Shown one piece after another: positions 15,419 to 24,740 of a stretch of DNA of 64,000 bases (position 1 is the stretch's first letter; each line of letters opens with the position of its first letter). Made by a program: the position numbers and the translations under genes. The notes under the pieces were generated by a model. It was not told the origin of the DNA, searched no databases, and saw only the letters and a list, made by a program, of their open reading frames with translations. Source of the stretch: Bin5 sp965221345 (GTDB lineage Bacteria; Chloroflexota; Anaerolineae; Caldilineales; Caldilineaceae); assembly GCA_965221345.1 (NCBI GenBank), contig CBDCSD010000002.1, positions 3,348,001 to 3,412,000 on the forward strand. The letters run 5' to 3'.

Positions 15419-16708
15419 TTACGCTAAATTCCAGTGTTCATTGATTGGATCCTGAAAAGCAGAGCGCGAACCATCGAGGACGTCGTCTACCAGCACGGCC
15501 TCTCCCGTCAGGCCCGATTCATAGATTGCATCGCCCAACGCCAGCGAGCGCATACCCTCCCAGCCGTCGATCTCCGGAGCCGCCCTGTTGCCTCGCAGAA
15601 TCTCCAGAAACTCCCAAATCTCAATAGAAAATCCGTCAGTCGCGCCCCCCGGATAGAGCAACTCCTCTTCCTCCTTCGACAGCGAGGCGCGGTGCATCTC
15701 TTCCAGTTCCCGCATGCTATAGACTGTCCCGTCAGAACATTCCAGGCGGGCGGTCTCCAATTTCGTGGGTGTGCGCTGAAACAGATGGAAAATCGAAAAG
15801 GGGGCGGCGGTCGTATCGCGCAGCGAACCCCTGCTGCCATAGAAGGTCACATCATACGCCTCTTCGCCAGGGGCAGCCAGGCTCCACGACCAACTGCCTG
15901 CGACTCCGTTCTTGAAGGAAAAAGTAACAAAAATCGTATCCTCAGCAGCCTCTTCAAACGGTTGCGCCGTGCCCGTCTTCACCGATTTCAAGACGGCGTA
16001 GACCTTTTCTACCTCCCCAAAGAAGTAACGCAGCGAATCACAATAGTGAAAGCCGCTATCGAGCACCGGCCCTCCACCTGACATCAGCTTATCCCGGCGC
16101 CAGCGTTTATGGTCGGGAAGCTCTTCGTTGGAACCGCCAGGCTGCTGCCCCCAAAGTTGTGAAGGATTTGGCTCGTTTGGCGTTTTCCCGGGCGAGCCCG
16201 GAAGCACGGCTGAAGAACGATATTGGTGAAAAAAACTCAGTGGTGCGCCGATCAGACCGGATTCATCAAGAACCCATTTTGCCGTCCTTTGGCCCGGTTG
16301 ACGGCGGTGGGGCGCGGCAGTCGAAAGAACCTTTCCGGTTCTCTCAGCCGTCTCTATCATCAAGCGGCAGGCTTTAACGGTGATGCCGAGCGGTTTCTCG
16401 CACAGGACGTGCAAGCCGGCCTCCATGCAGTCCACGGCAATTCCATGATGAAGCCCGTGCGGAAGGCACAAATCCACGGCCTCTACTCGTGCTTCGGCCA
16501 GCAGGTCCTGGTGTGTGCCGTACACCGCAGGCCGTTCCCCGAGAAGCTCCTCGAGCATATCGGCACGTTCCGACGCTGCCTGTTCATTGGCATCGCAAAC
16601 CGCGGTAACGACAAAATCGCCGCGTCCGCGTTCCTGCAAATCTTTCATTGCCAGCACGTGGCGTCGCGAAATTCTGCCACAGCCGATTAGAGCCAATCGT
16701 ATGGGCAT
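15419..16708 (-). CDS. Gfo/Idh/MocA-family NAD(P)-dependent oxidoreductase
   Basis: Dehydrogenase for a sugar, inositol or similar polyol. It has 429 residues from the ATG at 16708 (AAGGATG site); longer in-frame extension upstream is not protein-like. The Rossmann motif LIGCGRISRRH is at residues 6-16. CDANEQAASE, LCLPHGLHH and the catalytic-region CEKPLG follow, then a C-terminal alpha/beta domain with GGPVLDSGFHYCDSLRYFFG and SWSWSLAAPGEEA. Longer than the typical 330-390. First gene of an operon with PhyH and ALDH; 645 gene-free bases separate it from the upstream hydrolase gene, so it probably has its own promoter. Confidence 0.9.
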   Translation of the reverse strand: MPIRLALIGCGRISRRHVLAMKDLQERGRGDFVVTAVCDANEQAASERADMLEELLGERPAVYGTHQDLLAEARVEAVDLCLPHGLHHGIAVDCMEAGLHVLCEKPLGITVKACRLMIETAERTGKVLSTAAPHRRQPGQRTAKWVLDESGLIGAPLSFFHQYRSSAVLPGSPGKTPNEPNPSQLWGQQPGGSNEELPDHKRWRRDKLMSGGGPVLDSGFHYCDSLRYFFGEVEKVYAVLKSVKTGTAQPFEEAAEDTIFVTFSFKNGVAGSWSWSLAAPGEEAYDVTFYGSRGSLRDTTAAPFSIFHLFQRTPTKLETARLECSDGTVYSMRELEEMHRASLSKEEEELLYPGGATDGFSIEIWEFLEILRGNRAAPEIDGWEGMRSLALGDAIYESGLTGEAVLVDDVLDGSRSAFQDPINEHWNLA

Positions 16709-17353
16709 TTGGACATCCTTACAGACTTGGGATTCTCCACCAGAGGCTCGATTGCGAAGGAGAGAACATCGCCTGCAAAATGGTTGTTTCTGGCGTGCGC
16801 TGCAACAAGATACCAGAGGGCTGGCATCCGTATCCTGGCCTTGTCTTTTGTCTAACCCTTTATACCGGTTAAAGCAATACCTTGTACGAAAGTCTTTTGC
16901 AAAAAGAAGAAGAGCAGAATGATGGGCGTGGACGCGCAAGAGGGGATTATTGCGCGCTTCCCTGCATGATAACCATGAACGATTGCCATGTCAAAATCTG
17001 AGGTGTGTCAGACGCGCTCCCAAATCTGCCTACTTTAGGCAGGCGTCATCGCGCTAGCGCATTGTTAACCAGATCTCTGCGGACTTCGTGGGCCCAAAGA
17101 GTATTAAAGACATTGGCGTCACTAGCTCTTGCACTGTTTCTAAATTGTGGATTATGTCGCGTGTCTTTGGCAGGGAAAATGGACAAAAGAGCCAGGAGAC
17201 TTTCTGGTAGATCTGGAGGTTGTGTTCGGCCTATCGCCCTTACCACTTATTGCCCAGGGCGTAGCGCACCGGCACTGGTTGCAGATGCCTTTGCTCCAGC
17301 TCTGCTCTGATCAACCTTGCTGGTTCACGCCAACTCTTTCCTGCCCAAAAGAG
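16709..17353. other. Large intergenic region upstream of the dehydrogenase operon
   Basis: No convincing gene. A TATAAA-type box occurs on the minus strand near 16858-16863 without a well-spaced -35. The region should contain the end of the transporter/hydrolase transcript and the promoter of the Gfo/Idh-PhyH-ALDH operon. Open frames here lack ribosome sites. Confidence 0.45.
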
Positions 17354-18745
17354 CTAGCTCTGCCACACTTCAATTGCCTCACTTGGGGCGTCCAAATCAC
17401 GTAGTTCCTTAATGAACGCGGCGTGCAGGTCATCCGCAACATCCCTGTGTTCTTCGACCACGTTAGTCTCGGCCAAAGGATCAGCCGCCAGATCGAAGAG
17501 CTGCCTCCCGCCGTAGGAGCCGACCGGCGCGTAGGCCCAGCGCTCCGTATACAGCACTGGCGTAACCCGATTCGGAGGCAGCGCGCCATCCTCCAATCGC
17601 GTATAGGACGCCGACACAACGCATTCGTGCAGAGAAGCCTCGCTTTCTCCTCGCAGGTGCGGCGCAAACGAAAGCCCGTGCATCGGCTCCGGCGTCTCAA
17701 CCTGTACGCCTGCCAGATCCAGCAGCGTCGGCGCAATGTCGGCCGGACGCAGGAGCGCGTCAACCGCACGGCCTCCCTCCAGGCCCGGCGCCGCCACCAG
17801 AAATGGAATGTGGACGATCTCAGGATAGAGTGGCCAGAAACGGTCATCGTTCTTGCTGATGTTCGACTTCCCCGTCCGGTTGTGTTCACCCAGGCTCATG
17901 CCGTGATCAGACATGAAGACCACAATCGAATTGCTCCAGAGGTCGAGGTCGTCGATCTTGGTCAAGATGCGCCCGACCCAGCGATCCACCAGCTCCGCCT
18001 CCGCGCAGTAGTGTGCCCGCAGATTTCGAAGCTCGGCCCCTGTGTAATCGCTGGCTTTGCCGTAGTTCGGATGAAGCATGGGCGGACCCTCGTAATCCGG
18101 ATCATAGCGGCGTACCATGTACTCCGGCGGGTCCCAGGGTTCGTGCGGGTCAAAGAAATCCACCCACAGGAAGAAGGGGCTGTGCTGATCGTTTTCCTCC
18201 AGCCACTCGACCGCCAGTTCAGCCGTGCGCGGCGGGAAACGGTCGATCTCCCGATACCAGCGCCGGTTAATCCATGCGTGGAGGTCGATCAGGTTGCGCC
18301 CCTGAAAATGGTTGCCGATGTTGCGCGTCTTGTCGTCGGCCATCACCTGGTCGATAGGATGGTTCATACCCAGGAAGTAAGTATTGCCTTCCTGGCCGGG
18401 CAGCGTGTGCGCGCCGCTGAATCCCTCGAAGAAAGCAGCGCGCACCAGGTGGGGACAGTCACCCAGCAATTGGCTGACGTAACCGGCCTCACCGAGGATC
18501 TGCGGCAGGTGATTGGGGCTGCTCAACCGGCGATCCTGCCAGGGATACCACGGCCAACCGACGCGCCCGGTCGTGAAATCAGTGCGATGGGGGATAGTCG
18601 GGAAGCTGCCCGTATACAACCGGGATAGGCTCACGCAACGCTCGGAAAAGCGATCAAGATGAGGCGTCCGCACCGGCATCGCCGCGGCGCGGTCGAACAG
18701 GTTGTCGTAACGGAATGTGTCGGAGATTATGACAATGATGTTCAT
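17354..18745 (-). CDS. Sulfatase-like hydrolase of the alkaline phosphatase superfamily, Thr at nucleophile position
   Basis: The 463-residue protein has the sulfatase fold: the N-terminal metal motif IIVIISDTFRYDN, TPHLDRF, DFFDPHEPWDPPE, and FMSDHGMSLGEHNRTGK with the second Asp-His pair. The position normally held by the formylglycine precursor (C-x-P-S-R) reads T-I-P-H-R (Thr50 to Arg54) followed by TDFTTG, so no Cys or Ser is available for FGly formation. In this superfamily a Thr nucleophile is usual in phosphodiesterases/pyrophosphatases, so a phosphodiesterase role is possible, and 'sulfatase' should not be taken as activity. It starts at the ATG at 18745, 26 bases after the deacetylase gene, at the end of the transporter operon. 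Confidence 0.85.
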   Translation of the reverse strand: MNIIVIISDTFRYDNLFDRAAAMPVRTPHLDRFSERCVSLSRLYTGSFPTIPHRTDFTTGRVGWPWYPWQDRRLSSPNHLPQILGEAGYVSQLLGDCPHLVRAAFFEGFSGAHTLPGQEGNTYFLGMNHPIDQVMADDKTRNIGNHFQGRNLIDLHAWINRRWYREIDRFPPRTAELAVEWLEENDQHSPFFLWVDFFDPHEPWDPPEYMVRRYDPDYEGPPMLHPNYGKASDYTGAELRNLRAHYCAEAELVDRWVGRILTKIDDLDLWSNSIVVFMSDHGMSLGEHNRTGKSNISKNDDRFWPLYPEIVHIPFLVAAPGLEGGRAVDALLRPADIAPTLLDLAGVQVETPEPMHGLSFAPHLRGESEASLHECVVSASYTRLEDGALPPNRVTPVLYTERWAYAPVGSYGGRQLFDLAADPLAETNVVEEHRDVADDLHAAFIKELRDLDAPSEAIEVWQS

Positions 18746-18771
18746 TTGAGTTGTCCCTGGTGTAGCCGGCG

Positions 18772-19668
18772 TTATACGGGCAGAATGTCCGGTCCGTCAA
18801 CGGTAGCAGCATCTTCCAACGCGCCCGAGGCTGCCAACTCGCCCATTGTTGCGAAGGACGCGCCCGGCTGCCGGCCCACGTGCTCCGACACTGCGTCGAT
18901 CAGGCGGAAAGTATGCTCATAGTCGTCGGCTATGCCGTGCGTGTGCATCAGCATGACAACGACAGGGCTATGCGCGCTGATGCGATCCAGGTCACGGCGC
19001 GCCAATTCGATGAATTCCTCGCTGCGCTGCCCGGACCCCCGCCACGTGTATTCGTTCAGGATAGGCACTTCTATCACATCCTCGTACCATCGGAAAGGAC
19101 GATACGGGATGTTGTCGACCCAATCCTGCGAAAGTTGGCCGCCGTTATGAGGAAGATGCCCATAGCCGCTGCCGCTGATATACATACAGGTATGATAGCC
19201 TATTCCCACCTCGCGCAAGGCGCTGAACATCGGCTTGGAGATCGCGCCGCACGGCGCACGGAAAACGGTCGGCTCAACGCCCAAGTCCAGCGCAAATATC
19301 TCCATTCCTTCCTCAATGCGGTCGCGCAAGTTGTCCACCGTGTAGCGCGGCATCAACTCCTCGCGGCGTTCGTCGAAGTCCGACTGCAGCGTGGCCAGAA
19401 TGGAGGTTGCCGGCCAGGCAGGCGGACCAAACTCGTAACAGTCGGCATGAGTCAATCCATGCAATTGCAGGTCGTGACCGGCGTCGCGTGCAGCGATGAG
19501 CGCCTCCTTCCATTCAGCCGTCATCGGTTTGCCGCCCGCCTTGGGCACTGTGAACCAGGTAGACTCCAGCCCGCGCGAACTGAAGAAATCGGTCGCGCGA
19601 CGTAGCGATTCCACCATCGCGCTGCCGCCCGAACCGGCATCGTCAATACTCCATGAATAGGTCGTCAT
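18772..19668 (-). CDS. Polysaccharide-deacetylase-like (NodB superfamily) enzyme
   Basis: Probable metal-dependent hydrolase removing an acyl group from a sugar or peptide-like substrate; no export signal, so cytoplasmic. Start at the ATG at 19668, five bases after AGGA. It has 298 residues. Motifs: SIDDAGSGGS (NodB Asp-Asp), LQLHGLTHADC (the H-x3-H zinc pair), FRAPCGAIS (catalytic-arm Arg), and VVMLMHTHGIADDYEHTFR with a C-terminal His. It sits between the sugar permeases (65 bases) and the sulfatase-like gene (26 bases), so it likely acts on the imported sugar. The precise bond cleaved is unknown. Confidence 0.8.
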   Translation of the reverse strand: MTTYSWSIDDAGSGGSAMVESLRRATDFFSSRGLESTWFTVPKAGGKPMTAEWKEALIAARDAGHDLQLHGLTHADCYEFGPPAWPATSILATLQSDFDERREELMPRYTVDNLRDRIEEGMEIFALDLGVEPTVFRAPCGAISKPMFSALREVGIGYHTCMYISGSGYGHLPHNGGQLSQDWVDNIPYRPFRWYEDVIEVPILNEYTWRGSGQRSEEFIELARRDLDRISAHSPVVVMLMHTHGIADDYEHTFRLIDAVSEHVGRQPGASFATMGELAASGALEDAATVDGPDILPV

Positions 19669-19733
19669 AATCATCCTTTCCGGTTTGGCGTGTCTGTCGT
19701 TCCCAAAAAACGTATTGAATCTCTTCTCGTCGA

Positions 19734-20594
19734 CTACCCTTTGACTGCTCCCACCGTAAGCCCTTCCAGGAAATAACGTTGTAAGAAAATGAAGACGATG
19801 ACGAGCGGGACTACGCTCAGAAACGCAGCCGCAGAGGTGATACCGTAGTTTACCTGAAATTCGCTGCGCAATAGCGCCAGGCCTAGGGGAAGCGTGTAGA
19901 GCTTCTTGCTGTTCAGCACAACCAGGGGCCAGACCAGGTTGTTCCACTGGGCGGTAAAGACCACAATCGACAAAGTCGCCAGCGCCGGCGCCGACAGTGG
20001 CATGATTATCCGCCAGAAGACGCCAAAATCGGAGCAGCCGTCGATGCGGGCGGCATGCTCAAGTTCCTCCGGTATAGTCATCATGAACTGGCGCAGTAGA
20101 AAGACGCCTAGTACATTGGCCAATGCAGGAATAATGAGCCCGCCGTAGGAGTTGAGAAGTCCAAACCAGTTGGTAATCAGAAAGGCGGGGATCAGTAGCA
20201 GGGCGCCGGGAATCATTATGGTAGCCAGCATCAAACCAAACAACAGATCGCGGCCCCAGAACTGCTTCTTGGCAAAGGCGTAGGCCGCCAGCGCGTCAAT
20301 TACCACCGTGCCCACGGTAACAAGCACCGCCACCAGAATCGTGTTGAAGAACCAGAGGCTGAAGGGCAACTCATTTAGTATGTAAATGTAGTTGTCCCAG
20401 GCAAACTTCTCAGGAATTAGCTGTGGCGGTATTGAAATGAGGGTATACGTCTCTTTGAATGAAGAGGAAAATATATAAATATACGGCCCCAGCATGACTA
20501 TTACCAACACGGCCAATAACGCATGAACCAGGGTCGCCTGGGGTAATATCCTGAGTATCTTTCGCCATCTGAGGCTAAGATTGACCTGGGTCAT
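19734..20594 (-). CDS. Sugar ABC transporter permease (CUT1, MalG/UgpE type)
   Basis: Inner-membrane subunit of a carbohydrate importer. It has 286 residues from the ATG at 20594 after AAGGAAG. The first membrane segment is ATLVHALLAVLVIVMLGPYI, then about five more, with the EAA loop EHAARIDGCSDFGVFWRIIMP contacting the ATPase. The C-terminus ends FLQRYFLEGLTVGAVKG, diagnostic of the MalG type. Operon partner of the MalF-type permease 115 bases upstream. No ATPase gene is in the window; CUT1 systems often share one MsmX-like ATPase. Confidence 0.95.
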   Translation of the reverse strand: MTQVNLSLRWRKILRILPQATLVHALLAVLVIVMLGPYIYIFSSSFKETYTLISIPPQLIPEKFAWDNYIYILNELPFSLWFFNTILVAVLVTVGTVVIDALAAYAFAKKQFWGRDLLFGLMLATIMIPGALLLIPAFLITNWFGLLNSYGGLIIPALANVLGVFLLRQFMMTIPEELEHAARIDGCSDFGVFWRIIMPLSAPALATLSIVVFTAQWNNLVWPLVVLNSKKLYTLPLGLALLRSEFQVNYGITSAAAFLSVVPLVIVFIFLQRYFLEGLTVGAVKG

Positions 20595-20709
20595 GAGCTT
20601 CTTCCTTGTGCTTTTGGCAGCGCCGAGCAAATATTCAGTCGCGTTACGACGTAATTCTGACTCTGCTAAATGAAGTCACGGGTGCCGGTTTTGCCTCCGC
20701 GGCGCCCTG

Positions 20710-21636
20710 CTATCTCTCACCTAACACGCGCATTTGCACGAATGAGATGGGCATGATTATCAGCAGAAGTACGACACCCATAGCTGCCGCCATTCCGACC
20801 TGGCCGTAGCGAAAAGCGTGATTATAGATGTACCAGACGATCGTGGCGGTGGAATGGACAGGTCCGCCGTTTGTCAGTACAAAGACCGTATCAAAAAGTT
20901 GGAATGCCCAAATAGTTCCCATCACTATCGAGAAAAGGATTACCGGGCGCATGAGCGGGATCGTTACACGTACTGCCACCTGAAAGGCCGTGGCTCCGTC
21001 GATACGGGCTGCCTCATGCAGCTCTTCCGGAACGCCCAGCATGGCAGCCAGGAAAAGAATTATATGGAAGCCGATCCCGCGCCACCATTCAATCAGCAGG
21101 ATGCCATAAAGGGCGACGTCCGGATTGGACAGCCAGTAAATCTCAGGGACGCCCACCAGACCCAGTAGATAGGTCAACACTCCATAGCGGGGAGCCAGGA
21201 TATAACTCCAAATCTGGGCCGTGGCCGCGGCCGAGGCAAGCAAAGGAAAGAAAACTACGGACCGGTAAAAGTCTTTGAAGCGTACGAGCTTGTTGCCTAT
21301 CAGAAAAGCCAAGGCCAGGGCCGTGATGACCGCTATCGGCACAACCGAAACTGTGTACTGGAGAGAGTTTCTGAATACGGTGAGCGTAATGTTGTCGGTT
21401 GTCAGGCTGACATAATTCTGGAAACCGACAAATGGTTTCACTGGGGCAACCAGGTCACCCTTCAGCAGAGACAGCCACAGCGCCCAAAAAAATGGCGCTA
21501 TGTTAAAAACGGCAAACAACGCCATGAATGGCAGGATGAATAGGTAGGCGCTGAGGTTCCGCCTGACCGCCGCACGCTGCCAGAAACCCACTGGCACGGC
21601 GCGGCTTTGTACTGGAGACTCTGTGGCTGTAGTCAT
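20710..21636 (-). CDS. Sugar ABC transporter permease (CUT1, MalF/UgpA type)
   Basis: The second membrane subunit of the importer, 308 residues, start at the ATG at 21636 with GAGG about 9 bases upstream. It has six predicted membrane segments: LSAYLFILPFMALFAVFNIA is first, and ILFLAAMLGVPEELHEAARI leads into the EAA loop (DGATAFQVAVRVTIPLMRP). It ends VVLLLIIMPISFVQMRVLG. It follows the binding-protein gene after 161 bases that contain a strong stem-loop. Confidence 0.95.
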   Translation of the reverse strand: MTTATESPVQSRAVPVGFWQRAAVRRNLSAYLFILPFMALFAVFNIAPFFWALWLSLLKGDLVAPVKPFVGFQNYVSLTTDNITLTVFRNSLQYTVSVVPIAVITALALAFLIGNKLVRFKDFYRSVVFFPLLASAAATAQIWSYILAPRYGVLTYLLGLVGVPEIYWLSNPDVALYGILLIEWWRGIGFHIILFLAAMLGVPEELHEAARIDGATAFQVAVRVTIPLMRPVILFSIVMGTIWAFQLFDTVFVLTNGGPVHSTATIVWYIYNHAFRYGQVGMAAAMGVVLLLIIMPISFVQMRVLGER

Positions 21637-21745
21637 AGGCCCTGCCTCAATTGCGACTGGATCTCCAGCAGGTGCTATTTGGAAACCCGGTTTCTGCCAA
21701 GTGTCGACCCGCGCCTTGCATTATTGCATGCTCGCAAGATTTAAG

Positions 21746-21785
21746 GGCTGGACTGCAAACGATTCTCCTCGCCCGCAGTCCAGCC
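21746..21785 (-). repeat. Intercistronic stem-loop between binding protein and permease genes
   Basis: An 11-base perfect inverted repeat, GGCTGGACTGC (21746-21756) and GCAGTCCAGCC (21775-21785), with an 18-base loop. It begins 13 bases after the binding-protein stop codon, in transcript order. No T-run follows, so it is more likely an mRNA-stabilising or partial-termination hairpin that raises binding-protein output over permease output, as in maltose-type operons. Confidence 0.7.
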
Positions 21786-21797
21786 GCGAAGAAGAGG

Positions 21798-23138
21798 CTA
21801 CGATCCCTCTTCCTCTCTGAGCATGTCGTTCACCTGAACGACCATGTCCTCCACTGCCTCTTCCACGGTGCGCTGGCCTAGAATGAAGGATTCGATCGAA
21901 GTGCTCTCGATATCCCAGAACTTGAAGATCCAGCCGCGGTACGGCCAGAAGAAAGTATATTCCAGGGTGCCCTGCGCCGTTGTCAACACCTCGTCATCAG
22001 GATAGAAGTTGACATGGGGTGACACGCTCATGAACCCGAGACAGCCGATCCAGGAGGTGAGCAGATCAGGTGTGACCAGGGTCTCGATCACATCCCATGA
22101 CTCCTGGGGATGCGCAGTCTTGGCGGCTATCGCCAGCATGCCGACGCCGCCGTAGCAGGCCCGTCCACGCGGCCCTTCAGCCGGCCCGGTGGCCATGCGC
22201 GACGCCCCCAGTCTGAATTCTGGCTTTTCGCTGCGGACCGAATTGGCAAAGACGTTTTGGGACGTGATCATGGCAATCTTGCCGTCGCGGAAATAGCCTC
22301 CCACGCCCGGTTCCTGGCCGGAAATGGCGCCGGGCATCGCAATTTCGTATTCGTGATAGAGAGCGTCGAGGAAATTCCAGCCATCGTACGCTTCGGCCGA
22401 GTTGACGATACATTCCGTCAAGTCATCGTTAAACCAGTGCCCGCCAAAGCGGCGCGGCCACTGCCCATTCTCATGCCAGCTCCCGGGATGGCTGCCAAAC
22501 CCGTAGATGTCATCCCCAAGTGCTGTGATGGCCTGGGAGAGGCTAAGGAACTCCTCAACCGTATCGGGCGGCGTGTCCGGATCGTGTCCGGCCTGTTCAA
22601 AGAGGTCCTTATTCCAGAACAAATTGGACCCGCCAATGATCCACGGGAATGAGTAGGTTGTGCCATCGTATGTACCCGGCCCCCACGCGCGCTCGTAGAA
22701 AAACGAACGGTCGAAATTGGTCGACTCAATCATGTCGTCCAGCGGCATGATATGGCCGGTGTTGACAAAGCGGGGGAAAGACTCCGTCTGATAACTCACG
22801 TCCGGCCCTTGGTCGGCGGCAAACGCGGCCACAAACTTCTCGTTGTACTGCCCCCAGGGAATCTCGCTGAAGTCGACGCTGATCCCTGGAAGCATTTCTT
22901 CAAGCACATCCAACGTGGGCTGGGCACAGAGCTTGGTCTCGTCGCCCGCAGCCTTGTGGGGACCCTTCCACATCGTCAGCGTTACAACCTCCATCGCCGG
23001 CGCGCCCCCGCCTTCGTCGCCGGCGGCAGGCGCGGCCGGCACACAGGCGGACAGGCCGGCGCCCAATGTCGCCACGCCTGCCACAGTGGCCGTTCGAGTC
23101 AGAAAACTGCGTCTGGACAACTTGGTACCGGTAGCCAT
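21798..23138 (-). CDS. Tat-exported extracellular sugar-binding protein (SBP family 1)
   Basis: Captures the sugar for the CUT1 importer. It has 446 residues, with a start at the ATG at 23138 behind AAGGAGG. The N-terminus holds a twin-arginine signal, KLSRRSFLTRTATVAGVATL, followed by a lipobox-like GLSAC, so it is probably a Tat-exported lipoprotein. Mature regions VVTLTMWKG, YNEKFVAAFAADQGPDVSYQ, YSFPWIIGGSNLFWNKDLFE and the late GPRGRACYGGVGMLAIAAKT match family 1 binding proteins. Trp- and Asp-rich, as expected for carbohydrate binding. Preceded by the DegT gene, 100 bases away. Confidence 0.93.
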   Translation of the reverse strand: MATGTKLSRRSFLTRTATVAGVATLGAGLSACVPAAPAAGDEGGGAPAMEVVTLTMWKGPHKAAGDETKLCAQPTLDVLEEMLPGISVDFSEIPWGQYNEKFVAAFAADQGPDVSYQTESFPRFVNTGHIMPLDDMIESTNFDRSFFYERAWGPGTYDGTTYSFPWIIGGSNLFWNKDLFEQAGHDPDTPPDTVEEFLSLSQAITALGDDIYGFGSHPGSWHENGQWPRRFGGHWFNDDLTECIVNSAEAYDGWNFLDALYHEYEIAMPGAISGQEPGVGGYFRDGKIAMITSQNVFANSVRSEKPEFRLGASRMATGPAEGPRGRACYGGVGMLAIAAKTAHPQESWDVIETLVTPDLLTSWIGCLGFMSVSPHVNFYPDDEVLTTAQGTLEYTFFWPYRGWIFKFWDIESTSIESFILGQRTVEEAVEDMVVQVNDMLREEEGS

Positions 23139-23238
23139 GGTGGATTCCTCCTTGGCTTGCTGTGCGGACAACGCCAGTGCGTCGCCTCTTCGGTTCAAAA
23201 AAGACAAGATTTACATATCTGATTGGCAAACAGTATTC

Positions 23239-24516
23239 CTACCCCAGTTCTTCCAGCACCTTGGTCAACCCTTCGACGGTCTCCTCCACATCTTCGTTGG
23301 TCAGCAGCGGGCTGACATTCAAGTGCACCGCGCGTCCCAGCAAGTCGAGGCTGCGAGGACACATGTCGGGCCTGTATTCGATCTCCCGTTGTGCCCAACG
23401 CCAAGGGCCGCCGTCCTTTGTCCATGTGCGGCGATTCAGAATCGGCACCCAGTGAGCATAGACATGATAGTCGATCCCGTCTGGCGAATACAATGGTCCG
23501 GCGCCGATGTTTTCGGCCCGAAGCGCCTCCGACACCGATGCTGCCTTGGCCGGGCTATCCATGAAAAAGACGGTGGCAACTGCAGCGTCGCCTTCCGGGT
23601 CAGCTAGCTCTCGAAAGCTGATCCCCTTGCGCCTGGTCACATCCTCGATACCGGCTTTTAGCATGCGTTTGCGGTAGCGCATGTCTTCGATCAGACCGTC
23701 CAGTCTTGCCAGCTGCGGCAGTGCTACCGCGGCCAGAAGCTCCGGCATCCGATAGTTGACGCCGCAAAGCAACTCATCCACGCCATAATCGAGTCGCAAG
23801 GGGCCGATCACGTCATGATACATGTTTGTGCGTTTCCAGACCGATTCGTCGTCCGTAACCACCATGCCGCCCTCGCCGGAAGTGATAATCTTGTTGAACT
23901 GAAGACTGAAACAGCCAACATCGCCAAAGGAGCCCAGCGCGCGCCCTTTGTAGCTTCCCCCGTTTGCCTGCGCCACGTCCTCTATCACCTTGAGACCGTG
24001 CTCTTTCGCCAGCGCCATCAGTTCATCCATCCGGCAGGGCGCGCCGCGCATATGAACCGGCATGATCGCCTTGGTGAAAGGCGTAATCTTGCGCTCGACG
24101 TCCGCAGGGTCCAACAGGAGCGTCTCGTCGACTTCGGCAATCACCGGAATCCCGCCGGCCGCGACAATCGCGGCCGCAGACGCGATCCAGGTGTAGGCAG
24201 GCACAATCACCTCATCGCCCGGCCCGATGCCAATCCCCTGCAGTCCGCAGACCAGCGCCGCCGTTCCTGATGTTACCGCCACCGCGTAACGGGTACCTTT
24301 CTTCTCGGCAAATGCCAGTTCCAGCTGGCTGGCCTTCGATTCCTCCTCGCCCGGACCGTAATAGCGAAAGAGACGCTTGGCCCGCAACACTTCCAGGACA
24401 CCTGCCTCTTCCTCATCAGCGATCGCCATTCCCCCTGGATACATCGGGGGATCGGGATTCTGTTTAGCGGGCGTGCCTCCATGAATTGCCAATTCCTGGC
24501 TGTACTCTTGCGTCAT
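23239..24516 (-). CDS. DegT/DnrJ/EryC1-family PLP-dependent aminotransferase
   Basis: PLP enzyme of fold I acting on keto- or amino sugars. It has 425 residues, with the start at the ATG at 24516 behind AGGGAG. VTSGTAALVCGLQGIGIGPG (about 82-100) and DEVIVPAYTW bind cofactor phosphate, VIEDVAQANGG holds the PLP-ring Asp, and SLQFNKIITSGEGG carries the Schiff-base Lys209. GVNYRMPELLAAVALPQL is typical of the family. DegT enzymes usually aminate nucleotide-bound sugars, but a position directly upstream of a sugar importer suggests a role on an imported or regulatory amino sugar, perhaps running toward the keto form. Substrate unknown. Confidence 0.9.
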   Translation of the reverse strand: MTQEYSQELAIHGGTPAKQNPDPPMYPGGMAIADEEEAGVLEVLRAKRLFRYYGPGEEESKASQLELAFAEKKGTRYAVAVTSGTAALVCGLQGIGIGPGDEVIVPAYTWIASAAAIVAAGGIPVIAEVDETLLLDPADVERKITPFTKAIMPVHMRGAPCRMDELMALAKEHGLKVIEDVAQANGGSYKGRALGSFGDVGCFSLQFNKIITSGEGGMVVTDDESVWKRTNMYHDVIGPLRLDYGVDELLCGVNYRMPELLAAVALPQLARLDGLIEDMRYRKRMLKAGIEDVTRRKGISFRELADPEGDAAVATVFFMDSPAKAASVSEALRAENIGAGPLYSPDGIDYHVYAHWVPILNRRTWTKDGGPWRWAQREIEYRPDMCPRSLDLLGRAVHLNVSPLLTNEDVEETVEGLTKVLEELG

Positions 24517-24740
24517 CTATCTTCTCCCTGAGAAATTGCTTGAACGACGGCCCACATCAACCGCGGGCAGTCAGAGGGCCTACCGCATGGCGCAATGCGA
24601 ACCCTGCCGTATGAAGTGCCCGCCACTTCCCACTATGTTGCGAGCCCTCCTTCAGCTACACATTCGCAGACACGCCCGCTTGGTCCAATCCCTTGCATTT
24701 GTGACGAAATTCACAGCGCCAAAGTTCGCTTCTGCCTCTG

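Noticed and set aside
17005..17310. 101-codon plus-strand frame in the gap between operons
   Set aside because: No ribosome site and no coding character; neighbours are all minus-strand.
17423..18628. 401-codon open frame on the plus strand
   Set aside because: Antisense to the sulfatase-like gene; composition is not protein-like.
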